Source of the DNA: Elephas maximus indicus | Taxonomy: Eukaryota; Chordata; Mammalia; Proboscidea; Elephantidae | NCBI RefSeq assembly: GCF_024166365.1 | Contig: NC_064843.1 | Span: 53,324,032-53,388,031, forward strand | Direction: 5' to 3' | Length of the DNA stretch: 64,000 bases | In this document: positions 42,122-54,957 of the stretch, in pieces | Layout: each line of letters begins with the position of its first letter | How positions within the stretch are numbered: the stretch's first letter is position 1 | Made by a program: the position numbers and the translations under genes | Notes under the pieces: generated by a model | What the model saw: the letters and a program-made list of their open reading frames with translations, nothing else | Told to the model about the DNA's origin: nothing | Databases searched by the model: none

Positions 42122-42289
42122 TATAATTGGGATACTTGATCCCATACACAGAATAATGCGGATCTTTTCCTGCATCATTTTTTTTTTCTACAGTACGATC
42201 AGGCAATTATGTACATATCCTTAAAGTTTACTGGATAAACCAAACCAACAATCTTTTTAATGGGAAGGATTAAGATTTCAATGTTTTGA

Positions 42290-42590
42290 ACACTACCTTC
42301 CTTCAGGATCTCAGAATTTCTCATCTATGAAGCCCTCTCTCCTAAACTCTTACAGCACCATGTTCTTCTATTCTCTATCATTTATCACAGTTGCATTTCT
42401 CTATTTTTTTGGATGATTTAGAAAAAATTAATAGTCATTTCCTTTACTGGATTACAAGCTCCATGAGGTTAGAGGCCATAGCTTATTTTTCTCAGGGAGG
42501 TAACCCTAGTGGCTTGGCTATTGGAGGGCCCAGAACACAGCACATACCTAACAAATGTCTGCTGAATGAAAGAATAAATGAATCAAATTT
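42290..42590 (+). mobile_element. L2 LINE 3' end
   Basis: TCATCTATGAAGCCCTCTCT, TTACAAGCTCCATGAGGTTA, CAGAACACAGCACATACCTA, ending GAATGAAAGAATAAATGAAT. Confidence 0.75.
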
Positions 42591-42649
42591 GTTCCCAATC
42601 CTATAGGCAGAGAGCAACAATGCATTGAATTAAAAAATAACTAGCCTTA

Positions 42650-42731
42650 GAAAAAATAATACCACTAACCCACTGCCGTTGAGTTGATTCCGACTCATAG
42701 TGACCAGATAGGACAGAGTAGAACTGCCCCA
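42650..42731 (-). mobile_element. AfroSINE fragment
   Basis: AACCCACTGCCGTTGAGTTG, ATTCCGACTCATAGTGACCA; only the tail half is present. Confidence 0.8.
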
Positions 42732-43036
42732 GAAATTACCAATCAGTCAAAGCCAACAAACACTCTTTTAAAATACAGTTATATCTATCTGGAAACAACA
42801 CAGGTAGCTATAATAATAAGAAGAGGGTTTAGGTAAGCTACTTAGATTGAGGACTGCTTCTTATATAGATAGTTTTATACCTCCCAAAATATTCGGTGAT
42901 GTATCTATAGAAGATACCCTCAACGTATGCGCTGAATAAATCTATGTGAGTATTTTCTGCTACTGTTGACTACCTAAAAGCCATTTCACCGGGCAGCAAC
43001 TGTTTCACATTTGTCTGGAATTTGAGCTTACCACAC

Positions 43037-43240
43037 TCTGTTGTTGTCAGGTGCTGTCAAGTCAATTTTGACTCACACCGATCCCATAAGTCATATTAGA
43101 ACTGCCCCATAGGGTTTTCTAGGCTGTAATCTTAGGGGAATAGATCGCCAGGTCTTTCTCGGAGCCACTGGGTGGGTTTTAATGCCCAACCTTAGGTTAG
43201 CAGCCAAGTGTTCAACCACTGAGGCATCAGGACTCTTATC
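43037..43240 (-). mobile_element. AfroSINE, long form with GTTGTTGTC end
   Basis: Minus strand: GTTGTTGTCAGGTGCTGTCA, AGTCAATTTTGACTCACACC, the extended middle GGGAATAGATCGCCAGGTCT, and the head complement GTGTTCAACCACTGAGGCAT. Same type as 41904-42121. Confidence 0.85.
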
Positions 43241-44160
43241 ACACTCTTAACTTCCTCTAAATCTCCTTTACTTTTGTTTAAAATGATGCTTTCCATTTGC
43301 AACTATATTCAGTATACTGTGAACTAAGCTGTCCCTGCTTCTTAGAATCAAATGTTCTTTAAAAGCTGACTTCAAATGCAAGACATTTGGGCCTCATTAG
43401 GAAGCTATTGTATCGTTCATTTGCCTGTACTTTATTTATATGTTTTTTCTGCCTTTCAAGTAGGTTGCAATCACAACACAAAGCTAAGACTAAAATTCTG
43501 GCCAAGTCTGGTGAAGCTGCCCTGTTATTTAATTTATGGCAAAGAGGACTGAATAACTACTGTTATTTTTACACATAATGTTTATAGACAGGGTAGAGAG
43601 TAAATGAAGACTTTTCAATTCATGGCTGAGACGGAAGGAAACTAAGGGAATTTTTCAGAGTCCAGTCACAAGAAAGCTCAAATAGAACGTTAAACTAGCT
43701 CAGGAGCAGGAAGTTTTCCTTGGGGGCACGGACTAATCTGCTATGGTCTAGTAGGGATCTTGGGTTTCAACGGGCTGCTAACCAAGAAGCCAGAAGACAA
43801 AGCTTAGAGCCTGATCACGGTGGGAGGTCCCATAAGAGACTACTACATAAAGACGGGATTCTTAAAGATTACATCAGAGGGTGATACATCCTTTCACCCC
43901 CAGCATAGAGGGAATACAAGGCTGTTTGGGCTTTTGTTACAGGCAGAACAAGGGAAATAAAGATAATTTTTTTTCCAAAGAACTTATAGCCACAGTGGCT
44001 GGAATTCACACTACCTGTGTGGCCCAAAATCCCCCATCCAGAATGTAAGTTTCAAATGGTCTAGGATTGGAAGTGCCCTTAGGCACCTGGCAAATACTCT
44101 GGAAAAGAAGCACTTTGACACAGGCTTCGGAGACTTCCCATAGGTTAAGAAAGATCCAAG
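43241..44160. other. ESF1 intron, no recognised repeat
   Basis: Contains one 63-codon open frame (43387-43578, plus strand) with no family resemblance. Otherwise nothing. Confidence 0.4.
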
Positions 44161-44765
44161 GACAGTGAGATCATAACCAAAATTCACAAAACAGACAAAC
44201 CATCATGAACTAGAGTAAGCAGCAGCAAAAAAACTGTAAGGCAGACCCATAAAGACCAGATATGAAATATAAAATAAAAAACCCAGTGCCGTCGAGTTGA
44301 TTCCGACTCATAGCGACCCTACAGGACAGGAAGAACTGCCCCATAGTTTCCAAGGAGCGCCTGGTGGATTTGAACTGCCGACCCTTTGGTTAGTAGCTAT
44401 AGCACTTAACCACTATGCCACCAGGGTTTCTGAAATGTAAAATAAGCACATTTAAAAAAATAAAAGAGGGAATTAAAAGATCAGACTATCAAAAGAGATA
44501 AGATGGATGGGCGGGGGGGGGGAAGAACTTCCTGAAATAAAAAACCTAAATGAAGTTATAAAGTCAATGGCCAAGTTAAACAGCAGTGTAGAGACAGAGG
44601 TGAAGGAAGAATTAATAAACTGAAAGACAGAATTGAAGAAATTACCTAGGATGCTGCACAGAAGGTTGGAAAATATAAAGCTATGAGATACAGAGTAAAA
44701 GTATCATACATATCAAATAGGACTTCTAGAAGGAGAACATAAAGATGATGGAAGAAATGTCCATT
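44161..44765 (+). mobile_element. Old L1M/HAL1-type fragment (ORF1-like)
   Basis: ORF1-region wording around GAAATAAAAAACCTAAATGA, GGTGAAGGAAGAATTAATAA, GAAGGTTGGAAAATATAAAG. Highly diverged; split by a SINE at 44277-44430. Confidence 0.5.
44277..44430 (-). mobile_element. AfroSINE, short form
   Basis: Near-consensus minus copy: CAGTGCCGTCGAGTTGATTC, AAGGAGCGCCTGGTGGATTT, ACCACTATGCCACCAGGGTT. Flanked by TGAAATATAAAATA (44263-44276) and TGAAATGTAAAATA (44431-44444). Confidence 0.93.
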
Positions 44766-44769
44766 AGGC

Positions 44770-45085
44770 CTTTGTTCAAATGTCAATTTCTCAATGAAAC
44801 CTCCCCTAACTGTCCTGTTTAAATCGCTACCCACTCCCACTCCTAAACTTATTTCTCATATTGGTTTTATGCTTTTTTCCCCATTGCATGTAATCACCAC
44901 CGGACATAGTATATACTTTATCCATTTATGTGTTTACTAACTCCCTTCCTACCCCAATACACACATACGCACACACTAGAATGTAGAGAGCTCCATGAAG
45001 GCCTACATCTTTGTCTGTTTTGATCAGTGCTGTGTCTCCAGTGACAACAACAGAGCCTAGTACATAGTAGAAACTCAATAAATAC
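44770..45085 (+). mobile_element. L2 LINE 3' end
   Basis: AATGAAACCTCCCCTAACTG, GAGAGCTCCATGAAGGCCTA, CAGTGCTGTGTCTCCAGTGA, AGTAGAAACTCAATAAATA. Confidence 0.75.
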
Positions 45086-45099
45086 GTAACAACAACATA

Positions 45100-45998
45100 C
45101 AGATTAAAACGATAATGAGATACCACTGCTTATATACTCAACTGGCAAAAACTAAAAAGCCTGACAATATCAAGTAACGGTGAGGATGAAGAGCTATGGG
45201 AACTCACACTACTAATGAGAGCATAAAACAGTTCAAGCTCTTGAGAAAACAATTTGGCAAGATATTGTAAAAGTAACGAGCCTGTTCCACAACTAAGAAA
45301 TTCCATTTATATCTAGGTGACAAGTTCAAGAATAGTCACAAAGGCATTGTTTATAACAGCAATAAACTACGGTAACCGGGCAACAGAAAGAATACTTACA
45401 TCAAAACACAAAAAGCTAAACCTGCTGCCATCCTGTCGAGTCTGACTCATAGCGGCCCTATAGGACAGAACTGCCCCATAGGGTTTCCAGAGTGGCTGGT
45501 GGATTTGAACTGCCAACCTTTTGGTTAGCAGCTGAACTCTTAACTACTGCACCACCAGGGCTCCAAAAACTTGTAAGATGGACTTCCTTGTAGCAGTGAA
45601 AATGAATGGCCCACATCTATACGCATGGACATGGATAACTCACCAAAACAGAACGTCAACAGCAAAAGGCAAGTGACAGAAGACTATATAGAGGATGCTT
45701 CTGTAAAGTTCAAAATCACAAAACTAAATACAGACTGTTTTAGGATACATGCACATGTGGTAAAACTATGAAGAAAAGAATGGGAATGATTAACACAAAA
45801 TCTGGTTTCATAGTTTCTTCTGGTAGGGAAGGTGGGGAATGTAATTGGGGAATCCCAGTTATGCAGGGGACTGCAGATGCTGGCAATGTTCTTTCTTAGC
45901 TGGGTACACAGGTGTTCATTTGATTATTTTTCTTTGAACTGTTTATTTATAAATAATTATGCAAATCTTTTGTATCTATGTTTTTTTTAAATGAAACA
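45100..45998 (+). mobile_element. Old L1M 3' end, split by a SINE
   Basis: ORF2 tail and 3' UTR text: AACGATAATGAGATACCACT, GCAAAAACTAAAAAGCCTGA, TCACAAAGGCATTGTTTATA. It resumes after the SINE with ATGAATGGCCCACATCTATA and an AT-rich end. Frame destroyed. Confidence 0.65.
45409..45575 (-). mobile_element. AfroSINE, short form
   Basis: CTGCCATCCTGTCGAGTCTG, GCGGCCCTATAGGACAGAAC, GCTGAACTCTTAACTACTGC. Inserted in the L1M fragment. Confidence 0.88.
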
Positions 45999-46019
45999 GA
46001 ATTTTTAAAAAGTCAATGA

Positions 46020-46130
46020 TAAGTATGTGCTAAGCTAGCTTTCACCTATCTTTTGTCATTTAGTCCTCATCAAAATAATTGGTACTTAAACATAACAGGT
46101 ATTTAAACCCTATTTACAAATTCTGACTTT
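46020..46130 (-). mobile_element. MIR SINE, diverged
   Basis: AAGTATGTGCTAAGCTAGCT, TTTAGTCCTCATCAAAATAA, AAACCCTATTTACAAATTCT resemble antisense MIR. Confidence 0.5.
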
Positions 46131-46524
46131 AAGTCTTCTATGCTATTTCCACAATCTCAATAAACTGTTAATGCTATCCCAAATTTCATTATAAGCAAGT
46201 TCCAATCTATAGACTGCATTTCAAAAATCTACCTGCAAATTCTGGGGTGCCTATTTGTTTTCCGCCCTAGAAGAGTTTCAGGTGACCACAAAAAACTGTT
46301 AATATATAAGGATATTCCGAGGCTTAGATACAATGAGAACAGTATTTCTAGGTCAAGTTCAAAAAGTTTCTTGTTATAAAAATAAAAGGGAAACGAAAAA
46401 CACTTCAGTTTCCCAAGCATTCCAATATTTAACAATCTTTACAACAGATTGTTACATCTAATTCAAGCTAGATTTTTCTTCCTGCGATCTAAGGATTTTC
46501 TTCCACATTTACTGACGTCTTTAA

Positions 46525-46730
46525 ACATATATATATATATATTTTTTTAAACATATAGCCTGACTTGTTTCTAACAAGCTTTTCCAAATAACTATTAGGA
46601 AAGCATTGCTTTCCTTAAACTCTTTCCTATCATGGTAGACAGAAAATAACTAACTTGGAGTCTATTCCATCGACAATGTTCTCTATATAACATAAATATA
46701 TATATACATATACATATGTATATATAAAAT
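46525..46730. repeat. AT-rich microsatellites
   Basis: (TA)n runs near 46528-46542 and 46697-46725, separated by unique sequence. Simple repeats only. Confidence 0.75.
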
Positions 46731-48545
46731 ACAGAATAAAATATTAAAATTTAGGACTTCAATGCTTCCAGGGCTTGTCTTATAAGAAAGTACTGTTTCT
46801 ATTCTAATGAATTCTCTAGTGACAGAATCTACTAAGAAAATCTACTTCAGGTCAAGTACTTTTTGGATCCAAAAAGGTATCAGAATCTTAGAACACCAAT
46901 TAGTAAAATGTATGTCTAGAAAACTGCAATGTCCAACAGCAAATATCTCCTTGTGCTTTCACAGAAAGGAGTATTAGAAACCTAAAATAAAATATATGTT
47001 ATGACAATCTAAGGAAAAGTTTGGTGAATTCCTATGCAGGCAGGCTTCCCCAATTGATGTAAGCCATTTCTCAGGGAAACACATGCCTTCTAAGTACAGG
47101 TTTCAATTTACTACTATAGCATGTTATTCCAAATACCAAAACTCAAGTTAAATTATTGGCACTTATTTTCTGGCAGGTTTTCAAGTTTATGCCAAATAAT
47201 TTCACAGTAAACAGTTTCCTATAATGGGCTGAGCTAAGGACATATTTTACTATAGCTCATTTGATGAGAGTACCACCACCCGCCCTCAGTGAAGATTAAA
47301 GTGAGGGAGGAAAGGGCCTTTACATTTTCATCCCCAAGTAAGATTACATCAAGTCAACACTGTCAATATGTAAGAAACAACACACGGCACCTCCCAGACG
47401 AAACCAGCAGATTCAGCCTGCCTAGCCACCAGTACAAGCCACAGAAATTTTTACTGACTTCACCTTGGACTTTAAAGCTCAAAATGATCATTTCACTATA
47501 GTCAATGTGCAATTGTCTACTAACGGTTTAACCCAGAAAGACTGAGAAAAGCTGGCAAATCTTTCAGAGCACAAAATCTGGACCTATTGTAGCAACCAGA
47601 TTTTTGGCTTTGTGTATAAATTTTACTGGCATTTCTAGGCATCTTCACAATTTAAAAAATAAAAAGTTTCCCAGTTAGCACTATGAAATAGTGGAACTCT
47701 TTCAAAAAAATAATACTAGACAAAAGACATGAAGATTTTTCAGTCTTAGGAATTTATCCCTAAGAAAATGCAATATGATGTTATTATGTTATCCATAATA
47801 ACAAAACATAATTCTAAAAGGTATTCAGAAACATCAATATAGTTGTAATAAAACAAAAAGCAGAATTATAATGGGGGTATAATAAAACAAACTGTATACT
47901 TACGGAAGATAATATGTAAAAACAAATGTGTTAAAGTAGTAAGCTTATGAGTTATATGACTTAAAAAAAAAAAAGACAGCCATACTAAAACAGTTGAAAG
48001 TAAGTAGTCTTAGGGAATTTTGTTAAAATAATATATGAAACATGTGTAAAGAAAAATGATTGTTTGCTAGCCAGGCAGTTAATACGTAGAATGATGATGA
48101 GGGACAACCACAAATAGAATAGGCAAAAGTTATGCTTTAAAGACCAAAGACTTCACTACTTCAAACAATCAACAGAGCTGTGGAAAAACAACACATGCAA
48201 CAAGCAGAAATGAAGGAAGCTCTCTTCTTGAACTGACTTCAGGCAGATTTTAAGTCCAAGGCAAAGTCAAAAAAAGTGCCACGGGCTGGAAATTGTGACT
48301 ACAGAAGCAAACAGTACAACTGAGGTGCTGCTCATTCAGAGGGAGGGATGGCACTGACAGACTCCTGATGCTTGCAGCCAGAGGCCCTCATTTACATATT
48401 TAATTGGGATCATATGGGGATTAAACCAAGCAGGTCAATTAACTGGGAAGTCATAAGGTATGGAATTTTAGCACTTTCTAGCATAAAAATATTATTTGTT
48501 TTTGTTTTAGATCTTTTTTTAAGCTTTTTTAAATTAAATATTAAT
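46731..48545. other. ESF1 intron, no recognised repeat
   Basis: 1.8 kb of AT-rich intron. Some A-rich parts (47700-48100) may be very old L1, too weak to call. Confidence 0.35.
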
Positions 48546-48561
48546 ATTATTAAGGGAGAAA

Positions 48562-48719
48562 CCCTTGTGGCATGGTGGTTAAGTGCTACAGCTGCTAACC
48601 AAAACGTCAGCAGTTTGAATCCACCAGGTGCTCCTTGGAATCTCTATGGGGCAGTTCTACTCTGTCCCATATGGTCGCTATGAGTCAGAATCGACTCGAT
48701 GGCAACGGGTTTTTGGGTT
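48562..48719 (+). mobile_element. AfroSINE, short form
   Basis: Head CCCTTGTGGCATGGTGGTTA, tail GTCGCTATGAGTCAGAATCG plus ACTCGATGGCAACGGG. Flanked by ATTATTAAGGGAGAAA (48546-48561) and ATTATTATGGGAGAAA (48720-48735). Confidence 0.94.
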
Positions 48720-48735
48720 ATTATTATGGGAGAAA

Positions 48736-49439
48736 ATAATCTTTTTAAAATAACCCAGAAAACACTGAAAAATTGTACTGGCAATTGTATGGAGAAAAAG
48801 TACTAGCAATATTTTTAGATAACCCTAGCTGCTTCTCATTTTTATCACACATTCCACAAATGACTCAACTGCTTTTTACACAATATAAAGTTCTAGCTCA
48901 GTGCCCTACAAAGCTCTTGATAATTCAAGAAAGGCGCACACACCTAAGTTTTGAATTCTAGCCATATGTGACTTTGTACAAAATAGTGCGTTACAACCTT
49001 GGTTTCCTCTTCATCATTATCACAACTTTCTCCACGACCACTGCAACCATGGCTCTCTCTGTCATAAATGTAGCCGGATGTAAAAGATTAGCAAAGAAAT
49101 ACATTATATGTAATAAAGTCTAGTGGGAAGAGGACAGGCTAAAGACCACTTCAGCTCTATGTTAGTTCTTTTTTAAAAATTACAAAATGATGGAATCAAT
49201 AGATGAACTCTGAGATCCTTTTTGACTTTAAAATTAGATAATACTAAATCACTAGAACAAAGAATCTAATACACCAAGGTTTTAGATGTTTTACCCAGTC
49301 AAACCAATTCCAAAGTAACTATTTCCTAATCAGTTCATTCAACATAAGCTGAATGATCCCTCATTAGAGATAAATATGGAAATTTGAGCATTTTGCCCAT
49401 TGGAGTCTTTCTTAAAAGCAATCAACCAACCAACCAACC
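48736..49439. other. ESF1 intron, no recognised repeat
   Basis: Includes a short CCAA repeat (about 49424-49439). No exon. Confidence 0.4.
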
Positions 49440-49800
49440 ATATTTACCCAATTTATTTTAATTATGAAAGTGATCTATGCTTTTTGCCGAAGAGTTCAAA
49501 CACAAAAGGGAACAAAATAAAAAGTGAAAGTTCCTTCATCCTCCTCCTACTCTCAACTCTACTGCCCTTAGAAGTATCTACTCAGATCAGTTGGGCGGGT
49601 ATTGCTACAAACTGTTTTTCCTATACATAAAAAAAGTTAAAACATACTTATGCAAAAATGGGGTCATTACCATACACGTTAGTCTGTAATTTGTTTTTTT
49701 TTTTTAATAGAACAGAACAGTGGTCATTTAGGTTGTTTCAATTTCTCAAAATAACCCATAAACCCATAACACTGCAATGGGAATCCTTATACAGCAGCTC
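49440..49800 (-). mobile_element. Old L1M 3'-end fragment
   Basis: Plus-strand text GTTCAAACACAAAAGGGAAC, AAATGGGGTCATTACCATAC, GTCATTTAGGTTGTTTCAAT follows the antisense of an old L1 3' region. Diverged; subfamily unknown. Confidence 0.45.
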
Positions 49801-50079
49801 CAGACTGATAGATTTTGGGAGGGAGGGGAGGCACAATAGCCCCACAAGTGTTTTCAGATATCTCTGGAAACATAAGAGATAAACTTTTAATTACAACTGT
49901 AACACTCAAGAACAGAACTGTATAGTTTTGAAAAGATACTCTGGTTATCTGATTTGGGCAAAGTTACAGTGCCTTCTAAAGAGAGTGGGTACAGTAAGGC
50001 TTCCACTGGAGCTAGAGCCGAATTGCTCAGGACAACAGAGGAGAAGCTGAGACTGGCCATGGTGGTCCTCATTCTTTGC

Positions 50080-50096
50080 TTTTTTTTTTTTTTTTT
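50080..50096. repeat. Poly-T tract
   Basis: Uninterrupted T run of about 17 bases, not linked to a recognised element. Confidence 0.7.
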
Positions 50097-50239
50097 AATG
50101 TAGCAATAAACTTTTAACAGTTACTTAGAAAACAATAGCTTATGAGGATGCCAAATTACTACTAGCTTGCTCTGAACATGTTCTGCTCTGGCTCTGGATA
50201 TAAGGATTGATTCCTTATATCACATGCTAACAATCTTAA

Positions 50240-50440
50240 GGAGCCTTGGCGATGTAGTGGTTAAGCACCTGGTTGCTAACTGAAAGGTTGGCGGTTCGAA
50301 TTCACTAGCTGCTCCACAGTGGCAATCTGTGTCTATAAAGACTACAGCTTTGGAAACCGTATGGGGCAGTTCTACTGTGCCCTACAGGGTCAACATTGAG
50401 TCAGAATCAACTTGACGGCACACAACAAGAAGAGCTAAAG
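50240..50440 (+). mobile_element. AfroSINE, long form
   Basis: Head GGAGCCTTGGCGATGTAGTG, B-box GGCGGTTCGAATTCA, retained middle CAGTGGCAATCTGTGTCTAT, tail AATCAACTTGACGGCACACA plus ACAAGAAG (RTE-like ending). Confidence 0.9.
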
Positions 50441-51542
50441 ATCTTTTAAATTGTTAGTGACTTGAGAGAAATTTTATATCATTATTAACTGTATTTCTTC
50501 AAGTTTTAATAAGGTTAAGTTTTTTGCACTCATATTTTTAGAAGCATTTGTGTTTTTTTTCCTATGAACTGTCTATATCAGTTGGACATTTTCTACTGGA
50601 TTGTTGTTCTTTTGTTAATTTTCAGGGGGGATTTGTATAATATAGATATTTTGTTATACATGTTGCAAATGTTTTCTGAAGATAACATAAATTTTAGATC
50701 TGCAATTCTATGAATCTTAGGTTGAAATTTTACTTTTAAAACGAAGATGCTTCAGGTAAGTCATCCTTATATCTATGAAAAACAGAAAATTCTGAGATAA
50801 TTCATGTTACATATGGTTTTAAAATAATCGTTATTATAATAGCATAGTTATACATAATAAAAACTTCCTAAAAAGATAATTCTTAAAGATGACAACTTCT
50901 AAGGCCATATGTACTTTTAAGAACAAATGATATAACCCATCTCTTGTCAGTACAAAAAAAGTTAAAACATACTTAACCCACTTCTGGAAAAAATATATTT
51001 ATACTGAGAACAGCTGTAGAGCTACTAACAATCTAAAATTAAGAAGTCTAATCTATGTCAGGAACTACTGTAAATTTCTTTTTTCAATAAGAACAATGTT
51101 ACTGGTAAACATCAAAAAGGTCAGAGGTTTAAATCGTTCAAAATTTGGTTCACTATATTTAATACACTGTTAAAAAAAAAATCTGGGATAAATGCAACCT
51201 ACCATTTTAATTTTCTGTTTCAATATAATAAGTGCAAAAAAGGTCAACCAAGGCAATGAACTGTTTATCATATGTCACAGAGCTCAGGGTAGGCTTAAAG
51301 GCTGTATTTAAACTCAAAAACATGATCATACTGAACATTCTGAAATCTATAACCAAATAAAAACAATCCTGTTCCAACTATAAGAATGTATGTTCAGTTC
51401 TCTCCAATTCGAAGCTCTGTTAGCTCCAGCCTGGTTAGCAATCAAAAGGATTAACCCTCTACTTGCATTTCAGGCTACTGTCCTCTGCCATGGGAAACCT
51501 ATCATCAAGGGGGTAGGATACTTATAGGCTGTATCCTGCTAA
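50441..51542. other. ESF1 intron, no recognised repeat
   Basis: 1.1 kb AT-rich, nothing identified. Confidence 0.4.
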
Positions 51543-51735
51543 ATAAAACCCACTGCCATCAAGTTGATCTCAACTCATGGTGACCTGATGTGCCCCATAG
51601 GGTTTTCAATGGATGATTTTTACGAAAGTAGATCGCTAGGCACTTCTTCTGAGGTGCCTCTGGGTGGACCTGAACTGCCAACCTCTCTGTTAGGAGATGA
51701 GTGCGTTAACCATTTGCACTGATCAGGGACTCCAT
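51543..51735 (-). mobile_element. AfroSINE, long form
   Basis: CCACTGCCATCAAGTTGATC, CCCATAGGGTTTTCAATGGA, TTTACGAAAGTAGATCGCTA, GTGCGTTAACCATTTGCACT. The middle is of the extended type seen at 41904 and 43037. Confidence 0.87.
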
Positions 51736-52164
51736 ACTGATAAGTAAGCCTTTCTATGTTGGATCGGATTCAGTGGAAGAGTTATTCTCTGGTATGAATT
51801 AAGTATAAAACTCGATGGATCTCAGTTTGTGTGTCCTTGCTACTGATTATGTATATTCATTAGAATTTATTTTGGAAACAGTAATTTTTTCAATAATCTG
51901 AAAAAAAATCACTTAAAAAAATCAAAATATCATCTCCAAATGTTAATCATCTTCAAATAAATATATATTTATTTTCTAACTTTTAACTTCACTTTATATT
52001 CCCTTTTTTAAATAAGTTTCAAGTAAAATAGCTGTAGTATAATTAAATTTTAAAAAGTCAATAAGAAAATTAACTGGGATGGCTATTCATCTATACACAG
52101 TAATACAAACATGATTCTTTTGTAAAAGACTATAAAATATCAAAGGTACTCAAGACTGCTTTAA

Positions 52165-52540
52165 GAAATTACACCCACTCCTCACGTGAACATGTAACCT
52201 ATCGACATAGTTAGGTTCCAAAGACCAGGTCGTTGTGTGAAAATCAGCATTACACGAAAATGGAGGAAGGCCACAGCAGATCACAAATGGAGGGTGACTA
52301 TATTATCATTTGATAACTGCCAAATTAGATCATTACATAACTGCCAAACCACTGAGGATCATGGTCCAGCTAAGTTGACAAGTAACCATTACAGCCCTGG
52401 TGTTTGTTACTGCCATGTGTACATCGTTAATAAAGAAAATAGTCAGATAATAGATTTTTTTACTATTGTCATAAATGTGAAATGTTGGATAATGAGAAAG
52501 TCGATAAGAGAGGAGACGTAATGTTTTAAATGAGACTCAC
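52165..52540. mobile_element. Possible DNA transposon fragment
   Basis: GTTAGGTTCCAAAGACCAGG, GTGTGAAAATCAGCATTACA and, at the far end, AATGAGAAAGTCGATAAGAG resemble Tigger-family wording with cytosine-rich ends. Termini not resolved. Confidence 0.35.
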
Positions 52541-53515
52541 GCAGAAAAACAGTGGAGCTATTCAAACAACAAATTCTCTTGTTTTCTTAATACATAAACT
52601 CAAACCTAATGCACTCAAATTGACTTTTGCATTATTAGATTTACCTTAAATAATTATTATACTCATCTGTGTCCTGCTTTGTCTGCTATACATATAAAAG
52701 TTATATTTGAAATTAGAAAGTCAAAATACGAGGCAAACTGAAAATGTTTTAGCTTATTTTAAGTTCGGGTTTTCCATGTAATGTTTTCCTTTGCACTCAA
52801 CTCAAAATTTTAAACATCTGGTTATTAAAAATGTTCTGACCAAAAAACCGTTTTTGTGAATATATTTCAAATAATGGGTACACTGGCAATAAATGGAAAC
52901 ACAGAAATAGCCAAAAGTAAATAGTGAACAGATTTTGAAATGTCTGCAAATTAAAATATTTGAAAATGGGCTGCCTAGCAAAGTGAACGTCCAAGTGATT
53001 CAAAAACAATGATTTCTGAATAAAGAATGAATAATACAATGGTCATGTATACATGTCACTGAGGTCTGTTCCCAATGGAACACTGAACAGAGGAATGCAG
53101 ATGAAAGAGTTACATAACTATATCGAACTCCTGAAAGAGGAAATTTTCATGGAAAAAGGTAAAGGGAAAAGAGAAACAAAGTATAAAAAGCAGATACCAG
53201 AATAAAAATAGGATTACAATGGAAAAGAACGGAGGAAAAAGCAGAGGAAAGGGAGAAGTGCACCCTCACTGCACATGCCCGTCAGTGGGAGTGACGAAGA
53301 GCTCCTCTTGAGGGTTGAGACAGTCTTCTCTACTTCCATGCCTTCTTTGTAAGAGTAGGGCAGTATCCTAGAGCTCCGGGTGCTCCTGACAAGATCTCCC
53401 TCATGACACTACTCACTACTATTATAGCTTGAAGATCGTTAGTACACATTTTATTATGCCCTTTATCCCCATTTAAGTCTGTCATCACAAGAAGTCTACA
53501 ATTTTCATATCATAC
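52541..53515. other. ESF1 intron, no recognised repeat
   Basis: AT-rich, then GA-rich (53140-53260). Nothing coding. Confidence 0.35.
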
Positions 53516-53760
53516 CTTCTCTCACCACCATTCATCTGTCAGTTTGTCATAGTGTGGTGCCTTGGGTGTTGCTGTGATGCTGAAAGCTATGCCACCAGTA
53601 TTTCAAATACCAACAGGGTCACCCCATGGTAGACAGGGTTCAGCAGGGCTTCCAGACTAAGACAGACTAGGAAGAAGGACCTGGCTATCTACTTTAAAAA
53701 AACTGGCTGGTGAAAACCTTATGAATACCAGCAGAACACTATCTGATATGCTTCTTCTCT
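53516..53760 (+). repeat. Unidentified interspersed-repeat-like segment
   Basis: TTTGTCATAGTGTGGTGCCT, GATGCTGAAAGCTATGCCAC, ACAGGGTCACCCCATGGTAG, TTCCAGACTAAGACAGACTA. The wording is familiar to me as part of a repeated element in afrotherian DNA, perhaps the RTE family, but the window has no second copy to confirm it. Confidence 0.35.
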
Positions 53761-54660
53761 CTCAAAGGGACCTACAATCCATTGATCCTCTCGCCTTTTC
53801 ACCATCCCTCAGCCTAAACGTACCTTCATTTCCTTCCTAACCATAGATTCTATGGCCTGTCACAATTACTCTCTTGTGTGTGTACTCTCAGTCTCCTTGT
53901 TCCCCTCTTGCTTGGTCATACTGAATGACAAAACTTTTACTTTGGTTTCATCCAACTCTCCCTTTACCCCACATTTGCTCCACACTGCTAAATGTAGCTG
54001 AAAACAAACAACAACCAAAGAAACCCCACATAACTAAGCTGATTTTCCTTACTTTACATGGCCATGAACTTTAAGTGCACCCTTACTGCTGCTCAGCAAT
54101 CCTACTATATTTCTCTCTTCCTTACTCTCTTAGACAACCACTTCATACCTTCTTTTTTTTCCAAATGTCTAACACCTTTTTCTTCATCCTTATTCTCAAC
54201 TGATGATCTTCCTACTTCATTAAGAAAAAACAAGTAGAGGAGAACCACAAGCTCCCACCACATCTACCAATTATCTGCTCCATGACCATATTCTTTGTCT
54301 TCTCTGCTGTTATAATGAATAAACTGTCCATGCATATCTATCAAAGGCCAAATCCTCCATATGTGCAAGGAAATTCCTTTCATGTACCTAAGGGCATAGT
54401 TCCAGCAATCTTCCCCTCTCTTCTGTATCACTTTTTTCTGTCTCTAGTGTATCATTTGCAGAAGCACATAACACGCCATTAGTTTTCCCATTCCCAAGTG
54501 AGCTCTCTTGACCTCAGTTCCCCTGTTAGTCCGCCATTTCTCTAAATCCATTATAGGAAACTCCTCAAGAGTTGTCAAATCAGGAGCCTATAGCGACCTA
54601 AAAAGGGGGATGTATATGGAGCTCCACTTTACAAAAGAATGCTGGCTAATAAATGTAAAA
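53761..54660. other. ESF1 intron, pyrimidine-rich, unrecognised
   Basis: C/T-rich on the plus strand. No long frame or firm repeat match. Confidence 0.35.
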
Positions 54661-54809
54661 TGAATGATAGAAATAGAAAACCACCATTTTGCAACCAACA
54701 AAGTAATAACTGACAAGAAATTATCATCAATGAATGCCAAACAACCAGATAAAATGTTGGGGAACAGGATATTTACAGAGCATTATTCCATAAGCTACAA
54801 ATTAACCAA

Positions 54810-54880
54810 GACAGACATTATTACCACTATCCAAATGAATGAACTGAGGTTCAGAGAGATTAGCTCATTTATCTCATGTC
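54810..54880 (-). mobile_element. MIR SINE scrap
   Basis: ACTGAGGTTCAGAGAGATTA with the preceding ATTACCACTATCCAAATGAA resembles an antisense MIR 3' half. Confidence 0.5.
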
Positions 54881-54935
54881 TTTTTTTTTTTTTATCATGT
54901 CCAGCATGTAAATTAAAAAGCCCTTTACATTTACA

Positions 54936-54957
54936 CACACACACACACACAAACACA
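54936..54957. repeat. (CA)n microsatellite
   Basis: About nine CA units followed by an interrupted run AAACACACGT. Confidence 0.85.
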
